Positions 23,430-35,760 of a DNA stretch of 64,000 nt are shown here, piece after piece. Below the pieces are notes generated by a model, which searched no databases, was not told the origin of the DNA, and saw only the letters and a program-made list of their open reading frames with translations. The translations under genes and the position numbers were made by a program. Position 1 is the stretch's first letter, and each line of letters opens with the position of its first letter. The stretch covers positions 161,473,441-161,537,440 of the forward strand of contig OZ024743.1 of the NCBI GenBank assembly GCA_964016885.1. The letters run 5' to 3'. The DNA comes from Eledone cirrhosa. Lineage: Eukaryota > Mollusca > Cephalopoda > Octopoda > Eledonidae.

Positions 23430-23700
23430 TTATTATCATTTAACATCTGTTTTCCTTGCTAACAAGAGTTGGATGGGTCACCACAGACCAAGTATGTACA
23501 CAAGTAGGGCTACTGACCTCTCAGAGGGGCAGGGGACCTGTCTTGCTCACTTATGTCCCCACTCTGTACAAAGATGGTTGAGCAGACTAGGGAGCTGCAT
23601 GATGTTTACAAAAACGTTTTCACACTCTACCAAGTGCAATTTATTGTGGCACCAGCACTAGGGAGGTCACCATTCCACTCTATTACTTTAAAGCTTCTGT
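23430..23700. repeat. Interspersed repeat family C (copy 2)
   Basis: Order of shared blocks: ATTATCATTTAACATCTG, TTTTCCTTGCTAACAAGAG, CTTGCTCACTTATGTCCCCA, GTGCAATTTATTGTGGCACC and AGCACTAGGGAGGTCACC. Open frames across it are by-products. Confidence 0.6.
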
Positions 23701-24457
23701 CTGATCAATATCCCTACACTATCTTACAAATTACTTTGCCAGTATGTGAAGGAGGCTATTCCAATGATATCTTGAGGATATGTCTAAATGGCAAGATCCG
23801 TTGTAACATCACTCCAATTAAAATATTGATGATGTATGTAGCCAATCTGTTGTGAATACACATTGATAGCTCTAGGATACTTAACAATTTTTCATACATC
23901 CTGTCCCAACAATGTCATATATCATCTTCAATTGTTTTATTCCTTCAGTATGGGCATCCTTAGCCTGACTGATGATATATATACTCAAGCTGTTGCATCA
24001 ACATCTTTTTTCTGTTGTTTAGCCCAAGGTGAACCCTGATTGAGCAGACCTATGATCTAAGACATTTCCACTATGACTTTCCTGTCTTTAATTTAGGCAT
24101 AGTGTATCAAGGATTACTTCATCCAATGTGCTTTTTTAGGATAGAAGGGTATGATTTGAGGGAGATTATTGCTCTTATTTCCAACAGGGTGTGACTATGA
24201 AGTTGTTCTAACACTGATTATAGTATTAATGGTTTTGATAGTGGTGGTGTTGTGTAGACCTATGATCAAACATTCCAGTCTCAACTATTTCTAGCATGTA
24301 AAACTACTTCATAGAGGCTATTATATTGACTCTAAGGATGCTGTCTCTAAAAGGCTATTTAACCTTTTCTTGATTATTTTAGACAAGGCCTTTATTTCCT
24401 AAACAAATAATAAAAGAAAAAGAAAGCTGCAATCATTTAATTTTTATCTTTTTCTGA

Positions 24458-25815
<1,358 letters not shown>

Positions 25816-26554
25816 TAGGAACTTTAATTTAGTTTTCAATTTTAGTCTCCAATATAATCTTCAGGTTTACTGAATTTTCCATTATTTATTCAGACATTAA
25901 CTAAGTTTGTTCATTCTAAGAACTACCACTCATCTGGAACTTTTTCTTTTCAGTATGTTCCTGTAAAAGTACTCACTTTCAACTGTTTTTATTATCAACA
26001 ATCTTACTCAAACTCAAAACTCTTCTTCTCTGTGAGACATTCTCTTGGTTATGGTCAATGCCTTTTCTTTTCAAATATATAAACAAAAAAGATTTTTAAA
26101 ATACAAACTTAGTTTTGATATTTATGACACTTGGGAAAAAGCTAGTATCACATTACAGCAGGTGCTTTAGTCAGATTTCTAAGCAACACTGAATAAATTT
26201 CGAAGTAGTGTTGTTGTTTAGGCCCAGGTCAGTCCTGAACAAATCAGAATTATGGTAAAAGACCCCCTTTTTTCCAGACATTACCCAATGTGTCCTTTCA
26301 TTTTTAAGATTTGAGGAAACTTTTACTGATATTTTTTGTAGATTGAGTGACCATAAAGAGGCTCCCTCATTAGCTTGTAAAGCTAGTTTTAATTATAAGC
26401 TAACTAAAAGATAACCTGTCAAAAATAGTGAAAAAAATGAGAAAAGTATTCATCATTTTCTCCTCTATTCTATATTTTTCATTCACAATGAAATTATAGA
26501 AATAATTCAAACAGTAATTTTATTAAAATCTATGACCCACAGCAACTTCTTTTT

Positions 26555-26935
26555 CTTCACCCACTTATTCCCAGAAGGGTCATGGTAGCAAAGTCCTGAA
26601 GCACCCCTTCCAAGGGGTCCTGTCAGAAGCAGCTGTCTCCAATTGATCTGGCTAGATCCCCAAGTGCGACCAGCCAAACTCATGAATGTTTTCTAGCCAT
26701 CTTTCTCGCAGTCTACCACTAAGCCTCCTGCCAATTGCTTTTGCCTGTAAAATCTATCCAGTGATTCTTTCCTGAATCATTCTAACCTCATGTCCATAGT
26801 ATAGGAGCTGTGATCTCTCAATTTGGCAAAGTAGCAGCTCTACCTGGAGCAACTCTCTGATCTTCAAGCTATGCACTCTATTAAGTAATGTTACTCCAAG
26901 GACCCTTCAAAGGAACCCCATTTCGGCCACTTGTA
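26555..26935 (-). pseudogene. LINE family B extreme 3' end
   Basis: Reverse-complemented it reads ...GGAGACAGCTGCTTCTGACA then GGACCCCTTGGAAGGGGTGC and ..GGGAATAAGTGGGTGAAG. This matches the end of the family B copy near 42600-42715 (TTGGTTGCTTCTGACAGGAC, GAAATACGTGGGTGAAGAGG). No open frame remains. Confidence 0.65.
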
Positions 26936-28009
26936 TTTGTGATAATATTCTTTTGGTCATTATCATATTTTTGGGGGCATTTTCTTAAACCATGACACCC
27001 CGTTCATGCTGTTTTTTTGTGCAAGTCTACCCTCCAAGGAAGATATGATGTTGAAATTGAATAAAATTGCCTGTGGACTATTTAGCAAAATAATATTCAC
27101 ATTAGGTATCTTTGTTTGAATAATTCTTAAATTATAATCAAAATAATGTTGTCTCTTTTATAGTTATTGTTATAAACAAACAAATATTTGATATATACCG
27201 AGACACAATGGCTGAAAGGTGCTGAATTATTGATCATATTGTCATTATGTTTACCTGTGAAAAATTAGCTAATTCTGCTTGCCTGTGCATTTCTGACTGT
27301 ATAGAAAAACCAATAAGCTCAAATCCCTTCATCACTTGAATGCTTTTCAGTTAGAAGGCCATCTAACTGCTAGCACAATTGTTCCATCAAAGAAACACTT
27401 CCTTAAAGACACAAAGCAGTAACTAGAACAAAATTGGAATGAAAAAGAGACATAGAGGGTTAAAATAGTCTTTAAAGTCATAAAATGTGTGGCAATTCAA
27501 TAATCATCCAGTTAATAAATCAACCAATTAATGTATTAGTTACTTAATTAATAAAAATTGAAAAGAAACTCAACTGGTGTGAGTGTGTTTATTGGTAGCA
27601 GGGTACCTCCTAATCGATAAAAATATAATATATAATGTGTGTGTGGTGTGAGAGAGAGATACATTAGCATTAACATATTTCATGTATGTTACATTAAAAA
27701 GCTAACTAGAAATACATATGTGGTGAAGAAGAAAACAATATTAATAAATTGCTAATATTAATTTTCATTTGTCCAGCTGGTACCAGAGACACCGCCAGGT
27801 GTGATCTGGTCTAATACTGACTTTGTCTAAAAAGCATGGCTGTCACCATAGTTACCAAAGTAATAATGAAAGAAACACAAGAATCTCTAAGAAATTTTAT
27901 AAATATAGTAAAGTAGAATTGTTTTAAAATCAAATGATGTAAGATTTTGAAATATCATTCACTTAGTTTTTCATGCAAATTGCATCTCTGAATTATATAT
28001 ATATATATA

Positions 28010-28625
28010 TCACTATCACCATCATCCTCATCATTGTTTAGTGGTTGTTTTTCCTGCTAACAAGGGCTACCTGTCTTTTGTCACAGACCATTCAGTACTC
28101 AAGAGGAGCCACTTACATTCAGGTGGGCAGTGAGACTGGCCTATCACCAACTACTTTACATGGTTTACTGGGTGAATTTTTCATGGCACTGGCACTAGAG
28201 AAGTCATTGGTTATTGGTTGACCTGAAGAGCCCTCTCTATATTATGGACAGGTGTGGGGTGTATATCATGGGTATGTGCCAAGGGTGGAAGGATTTGATA
28301 GGACTTTGACTGCAGAAGACCCGAGAAAGCTTGAAAGAAAGAAAGTATACTCCACTTAGTGTGGAATGTTAGTTAGCATGGACAATATAATATAAGTAAG
28401 CTGGCATAAGAAGAATTGGATTTAGTATGCAAGAGATAAGACTGCACTGATATAGACATGATGCATATGGAAATTGACAGCTGTATAAAGAAAAGCAAAG
28501 AAACCTTATTGGATGGGAATCAGTGAAGGCATGAGATGGTGAGGACTGACCTTAAGAGAGCTGAACCTCACAATGGATATGACAAAAAACTGTGGGGATT
28601 GAAGGTTTACTTTACTGGTAAAGAT
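28010..28625 (+). pseudogene. Family C repeat followed by a decayed LINE C-terminus
   Basis: 28010-28230 is family C copy 3 (CATCATTGTTTAGTGGTTGT, CTGCTAACAAGGGC, ATGGCACTGGCACTAGAGAA). From 28300 the + strand carries worn LINE text (DLTAEDPRKLERK-like, then ACAGCTGTATAAAGAAAAGC and GACTGACCTTAAGAGAGCTG), equivalent to SETWALxAEDxRRLERN and later blocks. Spacing has shrunk through deletions. 28640-29000 is pyrimidine-rich with no clear origin. Confidence 0.55.
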
Positions 28626-29019
28626 CTGCCTATGAGCCTAAAACTTGACCTGACCATCCCATGCACTCCCCTAACATCCACTATTCACCCCTTAGTCACT
28701 AAACCTAACTTGGTCTCTTCCATGCCTTACAGCATCACCTTCTAGTAGCTATCCCCACTATTACAGCACCCCCACTCCACACTTTACATTCCTCCTCCCC
28801 CTAACTGCTGTGCACAAAGTAGCTATTTTGTACATCACTGTACATCCCCACATCGACTCTACCCATGATCACTCCCACACTTTTCATACCCTGCCCCCTA
28901 CAAACAGCCATTCGCATAGTGTCGATTCTCAGCATCACTTAACACCTCAACACTATTATCACAGTACCTTTCCACACTGTCAAAGGTCTCTCCTCCCACT
29001 CACCACCATTTACTCTGTC

Positions 29020-29370
29020 ATTATATACTCATCTTCATCATTATCATTTTATGTTCACTTTTCATGTTGGCATGGAAAGTCAGTTTTTATTTGGAATTAC
29101 AACCTTCCAAGATGAGTCAAGTGATTGCTTCTTGTTTGTATATATCACATTTTGGCATGGTTTCTATGGATCACTACCTTTATTAATCCCAACCACTTTA
29201 TAAAAAGTATTGGATGCATTTTGTTTAGGCATAATCATAATGAGATTAACAAGTCCTCTCTACCCTATATTATCTCTATTTGATTACCAACAACATTACA
29301 AAGTGTACTAGGTGCATTTTGTCATGGCACCAGCACTAGAGATGTTGCTTTGTCATCTGTAAGTCTTATG
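29020..29370 (-). repeat. LINE/SINE tail (-), diverged
   Basis: On the + strand: CATCTTCATCATTATCATTTTATGTTCACTTTTC, ATGTTGGCATGG, then TTTGGCATGGTTTCTATGGA, TCCCAACCACTTTATAAAAAG and TAGGTGCATTTTGTCATGGC. These are the blocks of the common tail in reverse order. Confidence 0.7.
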
Positions 29371-30639
29371 AGTCTTATTTACCCTGTAATCTGTATTATT
29401 TCAAGTCAAACATAATTGAAAATGTCAATAGAAAGGGAGTGATGGTCAAGATGTTGAAAAGAAGAGAGTATGGGTATGGTTGTAAGTGGAGTAGAGGAGA
29501 TTGAGATGCAGTAGCAGCTACATGGTGCTTCTTGGTAATGAGAAGGAGATTAAATAAAAACCAGCATGGGCAATATGAGAAGATAGTAATAAAATGTAAT
29601 GATATGACAGAATAAATAATGGATAGCAATAGAGATGGATGGTGGTAAAAGACAGTGTTAGATGTCATCTAAGGGTCACATATAGGAGAGAAAACGATGG
29701 TTCGTAATTGAGAGTGAAGGCATTGAATATGGACAGATCCAATGCCATTCCTGTTACACGGACATCATCATGAGAAAGATAGAGTAGTAATGATGAAGGG
29801 GTTAAATGAGGACAGATCAGGTTCCCTCCCACTTTTCTTAGACAGAATACAACCTGTGAATAAGATAGAGTGTGATAGATGAGAGAATAAGGAATAGGGC
29901 AGTAGAAGACTTAATAGAAGTATACTGGGTGAATGACCTAATGACATATTATACATCCAAATCTCGATCACCACCACCATTATATTAACTATTTTACCTT
30001 GCTTACACAATTAACCAGGTCCTTCCCTGCACATTATTGGACACTTAATATAATATTCATAAAATATGATAATAAGGCTAATGCCTCTATAAGCACTCAT
30101 ATAACACCAGATTTTATAGTATGGAGTGCTAGGTAAGAATTTCCCTGGATAATGTACTAGACTATTTCAGTTAACTTTGCAAATACAGTATTTCTTTGCC
30201 AGTCCCAGCGACCTTCAGAATGTAAAATTGTTCTGGCTAAAGAGACAAGAACATTTGTCACAGATGTAAATTAAAAAGCCAGCCTTATCAACTTTACGTA
30301 TAACAGAATCCTTATTTTTATTTTTACATTCTCTCTCAAATTATGGCTGTTGTTTTATGATAAAGTCTGTTTTCTTGACTTGAGGCTGCTACTGGTACCT
30401 ATCCTCATATTTCTTAATACCTGGTCTATTTAGAAATTTGTTTAAATTATTCTCTTAAATTGTTCCAATATACTAAATCAACTTCTATAACGTCTACAAA
30501 TATTAACCACTTATCTTCATATGTCACATTATAACAGTGTGTATATATATATATATATATACACTGTACTAATAAGAAATGTGTTATATGTAGAATAAAT
30601 CCACAAATAAATTGCTAAAGTAGAAATGTAGTCTATTGC

Positions 30640-30964
30640 ATAAGATATACAGAGGGTACTTGCAGAAACATGACAACGACATACATACGATAGACAGCTC
30701 AGAGCATAGAGGAGAGAATAGACCAAAACTGGGGGTGAACTAAAAGGACAAAAATACAGATTGGTACTGTATGAACATGCCAGACAAAGACATGATGGTA
30801 ATATAGACAACATAGAAATTAAAATAATATCTAAACATAGAAATGACTCAACAGGTAGACAAATCAGAGAAGCAACTGAAATAGAACTAAGAAAACCAAA
30901 GTTGAACAGAAAAAATGAATGGAATAACAACCATATACAAACACACAATAGTGACCTAAGATAA
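30640..30964 (+). pseudogene. Third type of Penelope-like GIY-YIG remnant
   Basis: In pieces it reads RNMTTTYI then RLVLYEHARQRHDGNIDNIE-like text. A frame at 30761-30964 gives MVLYEHARQRHDGNIDNIEI, then KIISKHRNDSTGRQIREATE and IELRKPKLNRKNEWNNNHI. The pattern 'HxxxxHxG...STGRQIREAxEIE.....MN..DEW' is the C-terminal half of a GIY-YIG domain of another PLE lineage. The catalytic first half is destroyed by frameshifts. Confidence 0.6.
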
Positions 30965-31204
30965 ATATAAATAAATATACACAGGTACTATAACAACAAC
31001 CACACATAAACACACACTAGTGAGTAAAGACAGAATGCAAACACACACAGACTCAAACACAAATGCACACCAAACAGAAAACACACACACATACGCAAAC
31101 AGAGACAAGAATAAAGAAATAAAAAATAGAATAGACATTACAATACAACGTACCACTGATGATGTCACTGGTATGTGATGAAAGAACTTTGATAGACTAT
31201 ATAT

Positions 31205-31345
31205 ATATTTTGTGTACCCATTGCTTGCATTTGGTACATAGAATGGAATTTCTACCTACTCCTTTTCTGCACACTGAGCAGGGCCATTTCCCAGAGGAGA
31301 TCTGGGCCCTGTTATCCCTTCTACTTACTAGTGAAATAACCATAT
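31205..31345 (-). pseudogene. Small LINE fragment: PHD-like finger region
   Basis: Minus-strand translation gives GKWPCSVCRKGVGRNSILCT then KCKQWVHK, the same finger as in the LINE at 21421. No other LINE part is attached. Confidence 0.7.
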
Positions 31346-31889
31346 GTGTAAAAACCACCCTTAGTCTTAAAGATAGTACTAATCATCTCTTCTCTAGTAC
31401 TGTTGTAAATTATCTAAGGTTCTATAGCAAAGTAAATTCCTCAAAAGGCCTGAAAATGCAAACTAACAATAACATAAATACATTATGCTAGCCTCTTTGA
31501 CTATATATGTCGAAAATATATTTTCTCTCATTTGTTTCTTTCTCTTTGAATTGAAGTTAAGCACAATACCGTTTCTATAGATTAGAAATAGTTGTTTAGG
31601 ATAAAATCTCTCTTAATGGCATGGCTGAGCACCTGACCGGCTTGGCACTTTCAGGTCAGTTTGTCTACTCACCCCTTCCACCTCGTATTTCGGCCTGTCT
31701 AGCACCCCACCACCAAGAAGGTAATAAACTATATGCATGACATTAAGCAGGACTAAACAAGCCATTTGATCTGGGGAAACATCCCACCCCAGCCTCCGAT
31801 TACTGATCACTCCCAGAGAAAAACAAGAAAAATAACCAACTTTTATGATCTTTTGCATAGATTTTTTGCTTTTTTGCTTTAACTGCATG

Positions 31890-32010
31890 TCCATATATGG
31901 ACTGTACCCCTTGATAAGTTCAGCTAGATTCCCGCCGTTCTAATACTGGAGGCTTAATTCGGGTCTAACTATCGAAACGGCTGGAGCTCAGCCGTCAGTG
32001 TCCTGAATCT
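31890..32010 (+). repeat. PLE terminal block with GAAAC-hairpin-GTC motif (copy 2)
   Basis: It shares CCATATATGGA, CCCCTTGATAAGTTCAGCT and ATCGAAACGGCTGGAGCTCA then GCCGTC with the PLE end near 1890-1993. The hairpin at 31971-31996 has a perfect 7-bp stem ACGGCTG/CAGCCGT with loop GAGCT. The coding part of this element is not seen upstream. Confidence 0.55.
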
Positions 32011-32110
32011 TTTCATATATATGTGTGTGTGTATATCATCGTTATCATCATCATCATCATCATCATCGTTTAATGTCCATCTTAAACGATGATGATGTAT
32101 ATATATATAA

Positions 32111-32300
32111 GTGAAGGCGTGTGGCTGAGTGAATTGGATTCGCAATCGTAAGGTTGTGAGTTCGATTCCTGGACAGGGCGATGCGTTATGTCCTTGAGCA
32201 AGACACTTTATTTCACGTTGCTCCTTCTACCTGGAGTTGCGACCAATAGATAATATTAGCAATTTGAAAGACCAACGGAAACATTGTTTCAACGGTCCGA
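32111..32300 (+). repeat. tRNA-derived SINE with conserved central domain
   Basis: The head GTGGCTGAGTGAATTGGATT (A-box region) and GGTTGTGAGTTCGATTCC (B box) mark an old tRNA origin. Then comes the central block CCTTGAGCAAGACACTTTAT then TTCACGTTGCTCC, also found in the SINE at 59735-60085. It ends without the GATG tail. It is not a tRNA gene: the acceptor stem cannot pair. Confidence 0.8.
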
Positions 32301-32657
32301 TTTGATGAAAGTCGATCGTTCCTTTATATATATATATATGTATATATATATGTATATATATATATATACATGTATATGTATATATAAACATATATTTAAC
32401 TTTAATTTTATACCTAATTGTGTATGGTTGACGGTATATTTAATCGATTTCCACGTGCTATTGAAATGTTGGGTAAATATTCTATAGCGGTTGATCGCGA
32501 ATAGATGGCTGTCGTTTATTTATCTACTATTTCTTCATAGGTGCCTTTTAATCTTATAGCCTGGTTTAATTGGTTTTTTGTGTGGTTGATTATGCTAATT
32601 GGGAGAGGAAATGGTGTATATATATATTATCAAATGATTCTATGGACATACTTTATA

Positions 32658-32658
<1 letters not shown>

Positions 32659-32698
<40 letters not shown>
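32659..32698. repeat. (TA)n microsatellite
   Basis: A pure TA array of about 40 bp, directly abutting a SINE 3' end. Confidence 0.95.
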
Positions 32699-32701
<3 letters not shown>

Positions 32702-32876
32702 GTTTTTACTTTTGGCACAAGGCCAGCAATTACCAGTGCATTACTGGTACTTTATTTTATCGACCCCGTAAGGATGAAAGGCAAAGTTAACCTCGGCGGG
32801 ATTTTTGAACTCAGATCATAAGGGAGGTAACTCTATGCTTCAAAGCATGGCGTCCGACCCTCTACCAATACTGCCA
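32699..32876 (-). repeat. tRNA-derived SINE (-)
   Basis: On the + strand: GGCACAAGGCCAGCAATTAC, TTATCGACCCCGTAAGGATG, AAAGGCAAAGTTAACCTCGG, GGGATTTTTGAACTCAGATC and GCGTCCGACCCTCTACC. The head runs directly into the CAT repeats of the LINE that follows. Confidence 0.9.
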
Positions 32877-33828
32877 TCATCATCATCATCATCACCGTTT
32901 TACGTCCGTTCTTCCATGTTAGCATGGGTTAGTCGGGTTGTCCTGTTGTGGGCAGTGTCTGGTCGGCTGACCATGCCTTGCTCATACAGGAACTGATTTT
33001 GGCTTCATTTCTACAGCTGGATGCCCTTCCTAACACCAACCTCATTTACAGTGAGTGCTGGGTGCTTTTTCCGTGGCGCCAACACGTCCACTTTACAGTG
33101 TGGGCTGGATGCTTTTTTGCCGTGGCACCTCCACGACCACCTTGCAGTGGGAGGGTGTGGGGGCATATTGTCTATATGCTTCAGCTCGTACCCATGGGAG
33201 GTCGGGTACTCTGTATTACTGTGTGACGCCAGAGGTCACGGTCGTGTGTCATCGCCTTTGAAAGGTGTAATTGGGTAAGGTCGGCTTTTATCACCTCATC
33301 CTAGGTCTTCTTGGGTCTCCCCATTCCGCGGTTTCCATTGACTTCTAGTGCTATGCACCTTTTTATGCAGCTGTCATCCTTCATACGCATCACATGTCCA
33401 TACCAACGCAACCGCCTCTTATGCTCAGTCTCTCTCTCTCATTTCATTTATGCTTTGTCGTTCACATATATTACTATTACACATCCATCGGAGCATGCAG
33501 GCTTCATTTCTTTCTAATCTACGTAAGTCTTCCACCTTCAGCGCCCAGGTCTCACTACCATGTAACATTGCTGTTCGGATACACGCATCATACAGTCTGC
33601 CTTTCATTTTGAGGGAGAAGCCTTTTGCAGCTAGCAGTGGCAGTAGCTCCCTGAACTTCTTCCATCCCGTTCTTACCCTAGTTATTGTACTTTCTGAACA
33701 CCCATCTCCGCTGCTAATTCAGTCACCTAGATAGCAGAAGCTGTCTACTGTTTCTACAGAGCCCTCCCAGAGATTGGTGGTACTTGTTTCCTGTGGCTGT
33801 TTGCTGCTTGCTGTCCCAGCACAGCTGC
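32874..33828 (-). pseudogene. RTE-like LINE 3' end, 5'-truncated
   Basis: From 33828 downward: SKQPQETSTTNLWEGSVETV then DSFCYLGD, MKGRLYDACIRTAMLHGSET, WALKVEDLRRLERNEACMLR and WMCNSNICERQSINEMRE. Then comes the 'VGRPKKTWDE' part and the tail with repeated AAAAGCACCCAGCACTCACT modules, ending (GATG)n at 32874. The truncation point lies just after the PHD-like finger. Several indels break the frame. Confidence 0.87.
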
Positions 33829-33829
33829 A

Positions 33830-34090
33830 TATATATATATATAATAAGGAGTTGATGGACCCAACATATATATCAATGCCAGGACTGGTTGTATCTCAGC
33901 GTACTCAATAGGCAATGTAGGATACATTCCCAGAATATACACATAGTTATTCGCTTCAATACAACACATGTAAACGGGTGCCTATAATAGTTCCTGGACT
34001 CGAGTTTCGGCCACACTTAGTGCAGCAGCAGGGTGCACTGCACCCTCTGTCTGCATATATTATGCAACAATGCATATATATATATATGTA
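33830..34090. other. Unassigned block between repeats
   Basis: AAGGAGTTGATGGACCCAAC to CTGCATATATTATGCAACAA is framed by TA arrays on both sides. It has the look of a mobile piece (sharp change in composition, GC-richer than the flanks) but matches nothing else in the window. Confidence 0.35.
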
Positions 34091-34097
34091 TATATAT

Positions 34098-34235
34098 AAT
34101 GAAAAAAGTGTGGTAAGGAACCAGGTGGACCATAACACACCAGAGTACTTGATACTTTGTGAAGTAGAGTGGGTAATAAGAAAATAGTCAGAACACCGAC
34201 GGCAGAGCTCAAGCCGTTTCGACAGCTATTTCTGG
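34098..34235 (-). repeat. PLE terminal block (copy 3), inverted to copy 1
   Basis: On the minus strand it carries GTCGAAACGGCTTGAGCTCT then GCCGTCGG (34196-34222) followed by TTACCCACTCTACTTCAC, AAGTACTCTGGTGTGTTATG and GTCCACCTGGTTCCTTACCA. This matches 1966-2082 almost word for word. Confidence 0.8.
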
Positions 34236-34241
34236 ACATAC

Positions 34242-34272
<31 letters not shown>

Positions 34273-34273
34273 A

Positions 34274-34309
<36 letters not shown>

Positions 34310-34330
34310 ATACATATATGTATATATAAC
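34236..34330. repeat. (TA)n / (TG)n microsatellite
   Basis: TA arrays around a TG run, at the 5' side of the PLE block, as at 2083-2203. Confidence 0.95.
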
Positions 34331-34334
34331 TTTG

Positions 34335-34690
34335 ATAGGTTTTGGCCAGTATTATCCCAGGCCATGTCTAACTTAATAGCACCACCTGGCGAAGTCTTTC
34401 AAATCAGGATTTGGACACCATGGCCCACTCAAGCAGAGAGTTATTGTTTATGGAAACATATCCGGGTGTAGGCGGTTTATCCGGGATTTTTTTAAGGAAT
34501 TTGTCCAAAGACTTCTTGAATTTTATTGGGTCTGTTTCTTTTTTAATGTGCTTTCGTGTAATGTTGAAGAGAGCAGGGCCAATTGAGATCAAATAATTGC
34601 ACCGTATTGGTGTTATCAGATGCAAGTGAGATTTTTGTTGTGGCTAGATAGCACGAGGCCCAAGCCTTGGGTGTACCTTAAAGGTGATGC
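34335..34690 (-). pseudogene. CR1/L2-like LINE C-terminus
   Basis: The minus frame 34404-34625 gives YLISIGPALFNITRKHIKKE then TDPIKFKKSLDKFLKKIPDK and PPTPGYVSINNNSLLEWAM. The block 'VGPxLFNxxPxxIR....VDxFKxxLDxFLxxIPDxPxxPGY' ends many CR1/L2-type reverse transcriptases. Only the end is present. Confidence 0.7.
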
Positions 34691-34736
34691 CAACATCATT
34701 TGGGCATATATGTATATATATATATATATACATGTA

Positions 34737-35025
34737 TGTATATCATCATCATCATCATCATTTCATTTTACGTCCGCTTTTCCCTGCTTGCAAGGGTGGT
34801 ACGGGAACTGATTCTGGCTTGATTTCTACAGCTGGATGCCCTTCCTAACACCAACCTCATTTACAGTGAGTGTTGGGTGCTTTTTTGCCGTGGCGCCTAC
34901 ACGTCCACTTTGCAGTGGAATGATAGGGAACCCAGTCCCTATCATCTCATTTCTACAGCTGAGTAAACTGGAGCAATGTGAAATAAAGTGTCTTGCTCAA
35001 GGAAACAACACATCACCCGATCTGA

Positions 35026-35030
<5 letters not shown>
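34737..35030 (-). repeat. SINE with LINE-type tail, head truncated
   Basis: On the minus strand: central block GAGCAAGACACTTTATTTCA then CATTGCTCCAGTTTACTCAG, CAAAGTGGACGTGTAGGCGC, GGTTGGTGTTAGGAAGGGCA, TCCAGCTGTAGAAATCAAGC and (GATG)n. It is the same family as 59735-60085, lacking the tRNA-like head. Confidence 0.85.
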
Positions 35031-35065
<35 letters not shown>

Positions 35066-35211
35066 AAAAAATTAAATTTCATTTCTCACTCTTATATATA
35101 TAGAGATATATAGATATAGATATATAAATATATATATATATGGACATATATATATATATATATGGACATATATATATACACATATACATGTGATGGACAT
35201 ATATATATATA
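35031..35211. repeat. (TA)n-rich array with TATGGACATA units
   Basis: TA dinucleotides are interrupted by 'GGACATA' every 30 bp or so. GGACATGTGATG is also where the following LINE starts, so the unit probably arose by slippage from the LINE edge. Confidence 0.8.
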
Positions 35212-35692
35212 TGGACATGTGATGCATATGAAGGATGACAGCTGCATAAAAACGTGCAGAGCACTAAAAGTTGATGGAAACCTTGGAGTGGGGAGACCAA
35301 AGAAGACCTGGGACGAAGTGATAAAAGCTGACCTTGCCCAATTGCACCTCTCAAAGGCGATGGCACAGGCTTGAGACCTCTGATATTACGCAGTAATACA
35401 GAAAACCCGGCTTTCCACAGGTACAAGCCGAAGTTGAAGCATATAGAGTGTATGCCCCAACACCCTCCCACTGTAAAGTGGTCGTGTAGGCGCCACAGTG
35501 AAAAGGCACCCAGTACTCATTGTAAGTGAGGTTGGTGTTAGGAAGGACACCCAGCTGTAGAAATCAAGCCAAAATCAGTTCTGTATGAGCAAGACATGGT
35601 CACCTGACCTGGCATTGGCCACAACAGGACAATCCGTCTAAGCTATGCTAGCGTGGAAGAATGTACGTAAAACGGTCATGATGATGATGATA
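35212..35692 (+). pseudogene. RTE-like LINE extreme 3' end and tail
   Basis: It starts at GHVMHMKDDSCIKTCRALKV then DGNLGVGRPKKTWDEVIKAD and LAQLHLSKAMAQA. The tail CCCACTGTAAAGTGGTCGTG, AGGCACCCAGTACTCATTGT, GTTAGGAAGGACACCCAGCT and GTAAAACGGTCATGATGATG follows. This is the subfamily of 32874 rather than that of 21421. Confidence 0.85.
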
Positions 35693-35718
35693 TATGTATC
35701 TATCTATATATATATAGG

Positions 35719-35760
<42 letters not shown>
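35693..35760. repeat. (TA)n microsatellite between two LINE tails
   Basis: TA arrays join two LINE copies lying tail to tail (35692 and 35761). Confidence 0.92.

Noticed and set aside
28810..29115. 101-codon frame rich in His, Ser and Thr
   Set aside because: Reflects a pyrimidine-rich CA/CT stretch next to a LINE remnant; no relation to known proteins seen.
30529..30948. 139-codon minus-strand frame
   Set aside because: Lies opposite the PLE remnant whose + strand text is recognisable; the minus product is hydrophobic strings with no domain.
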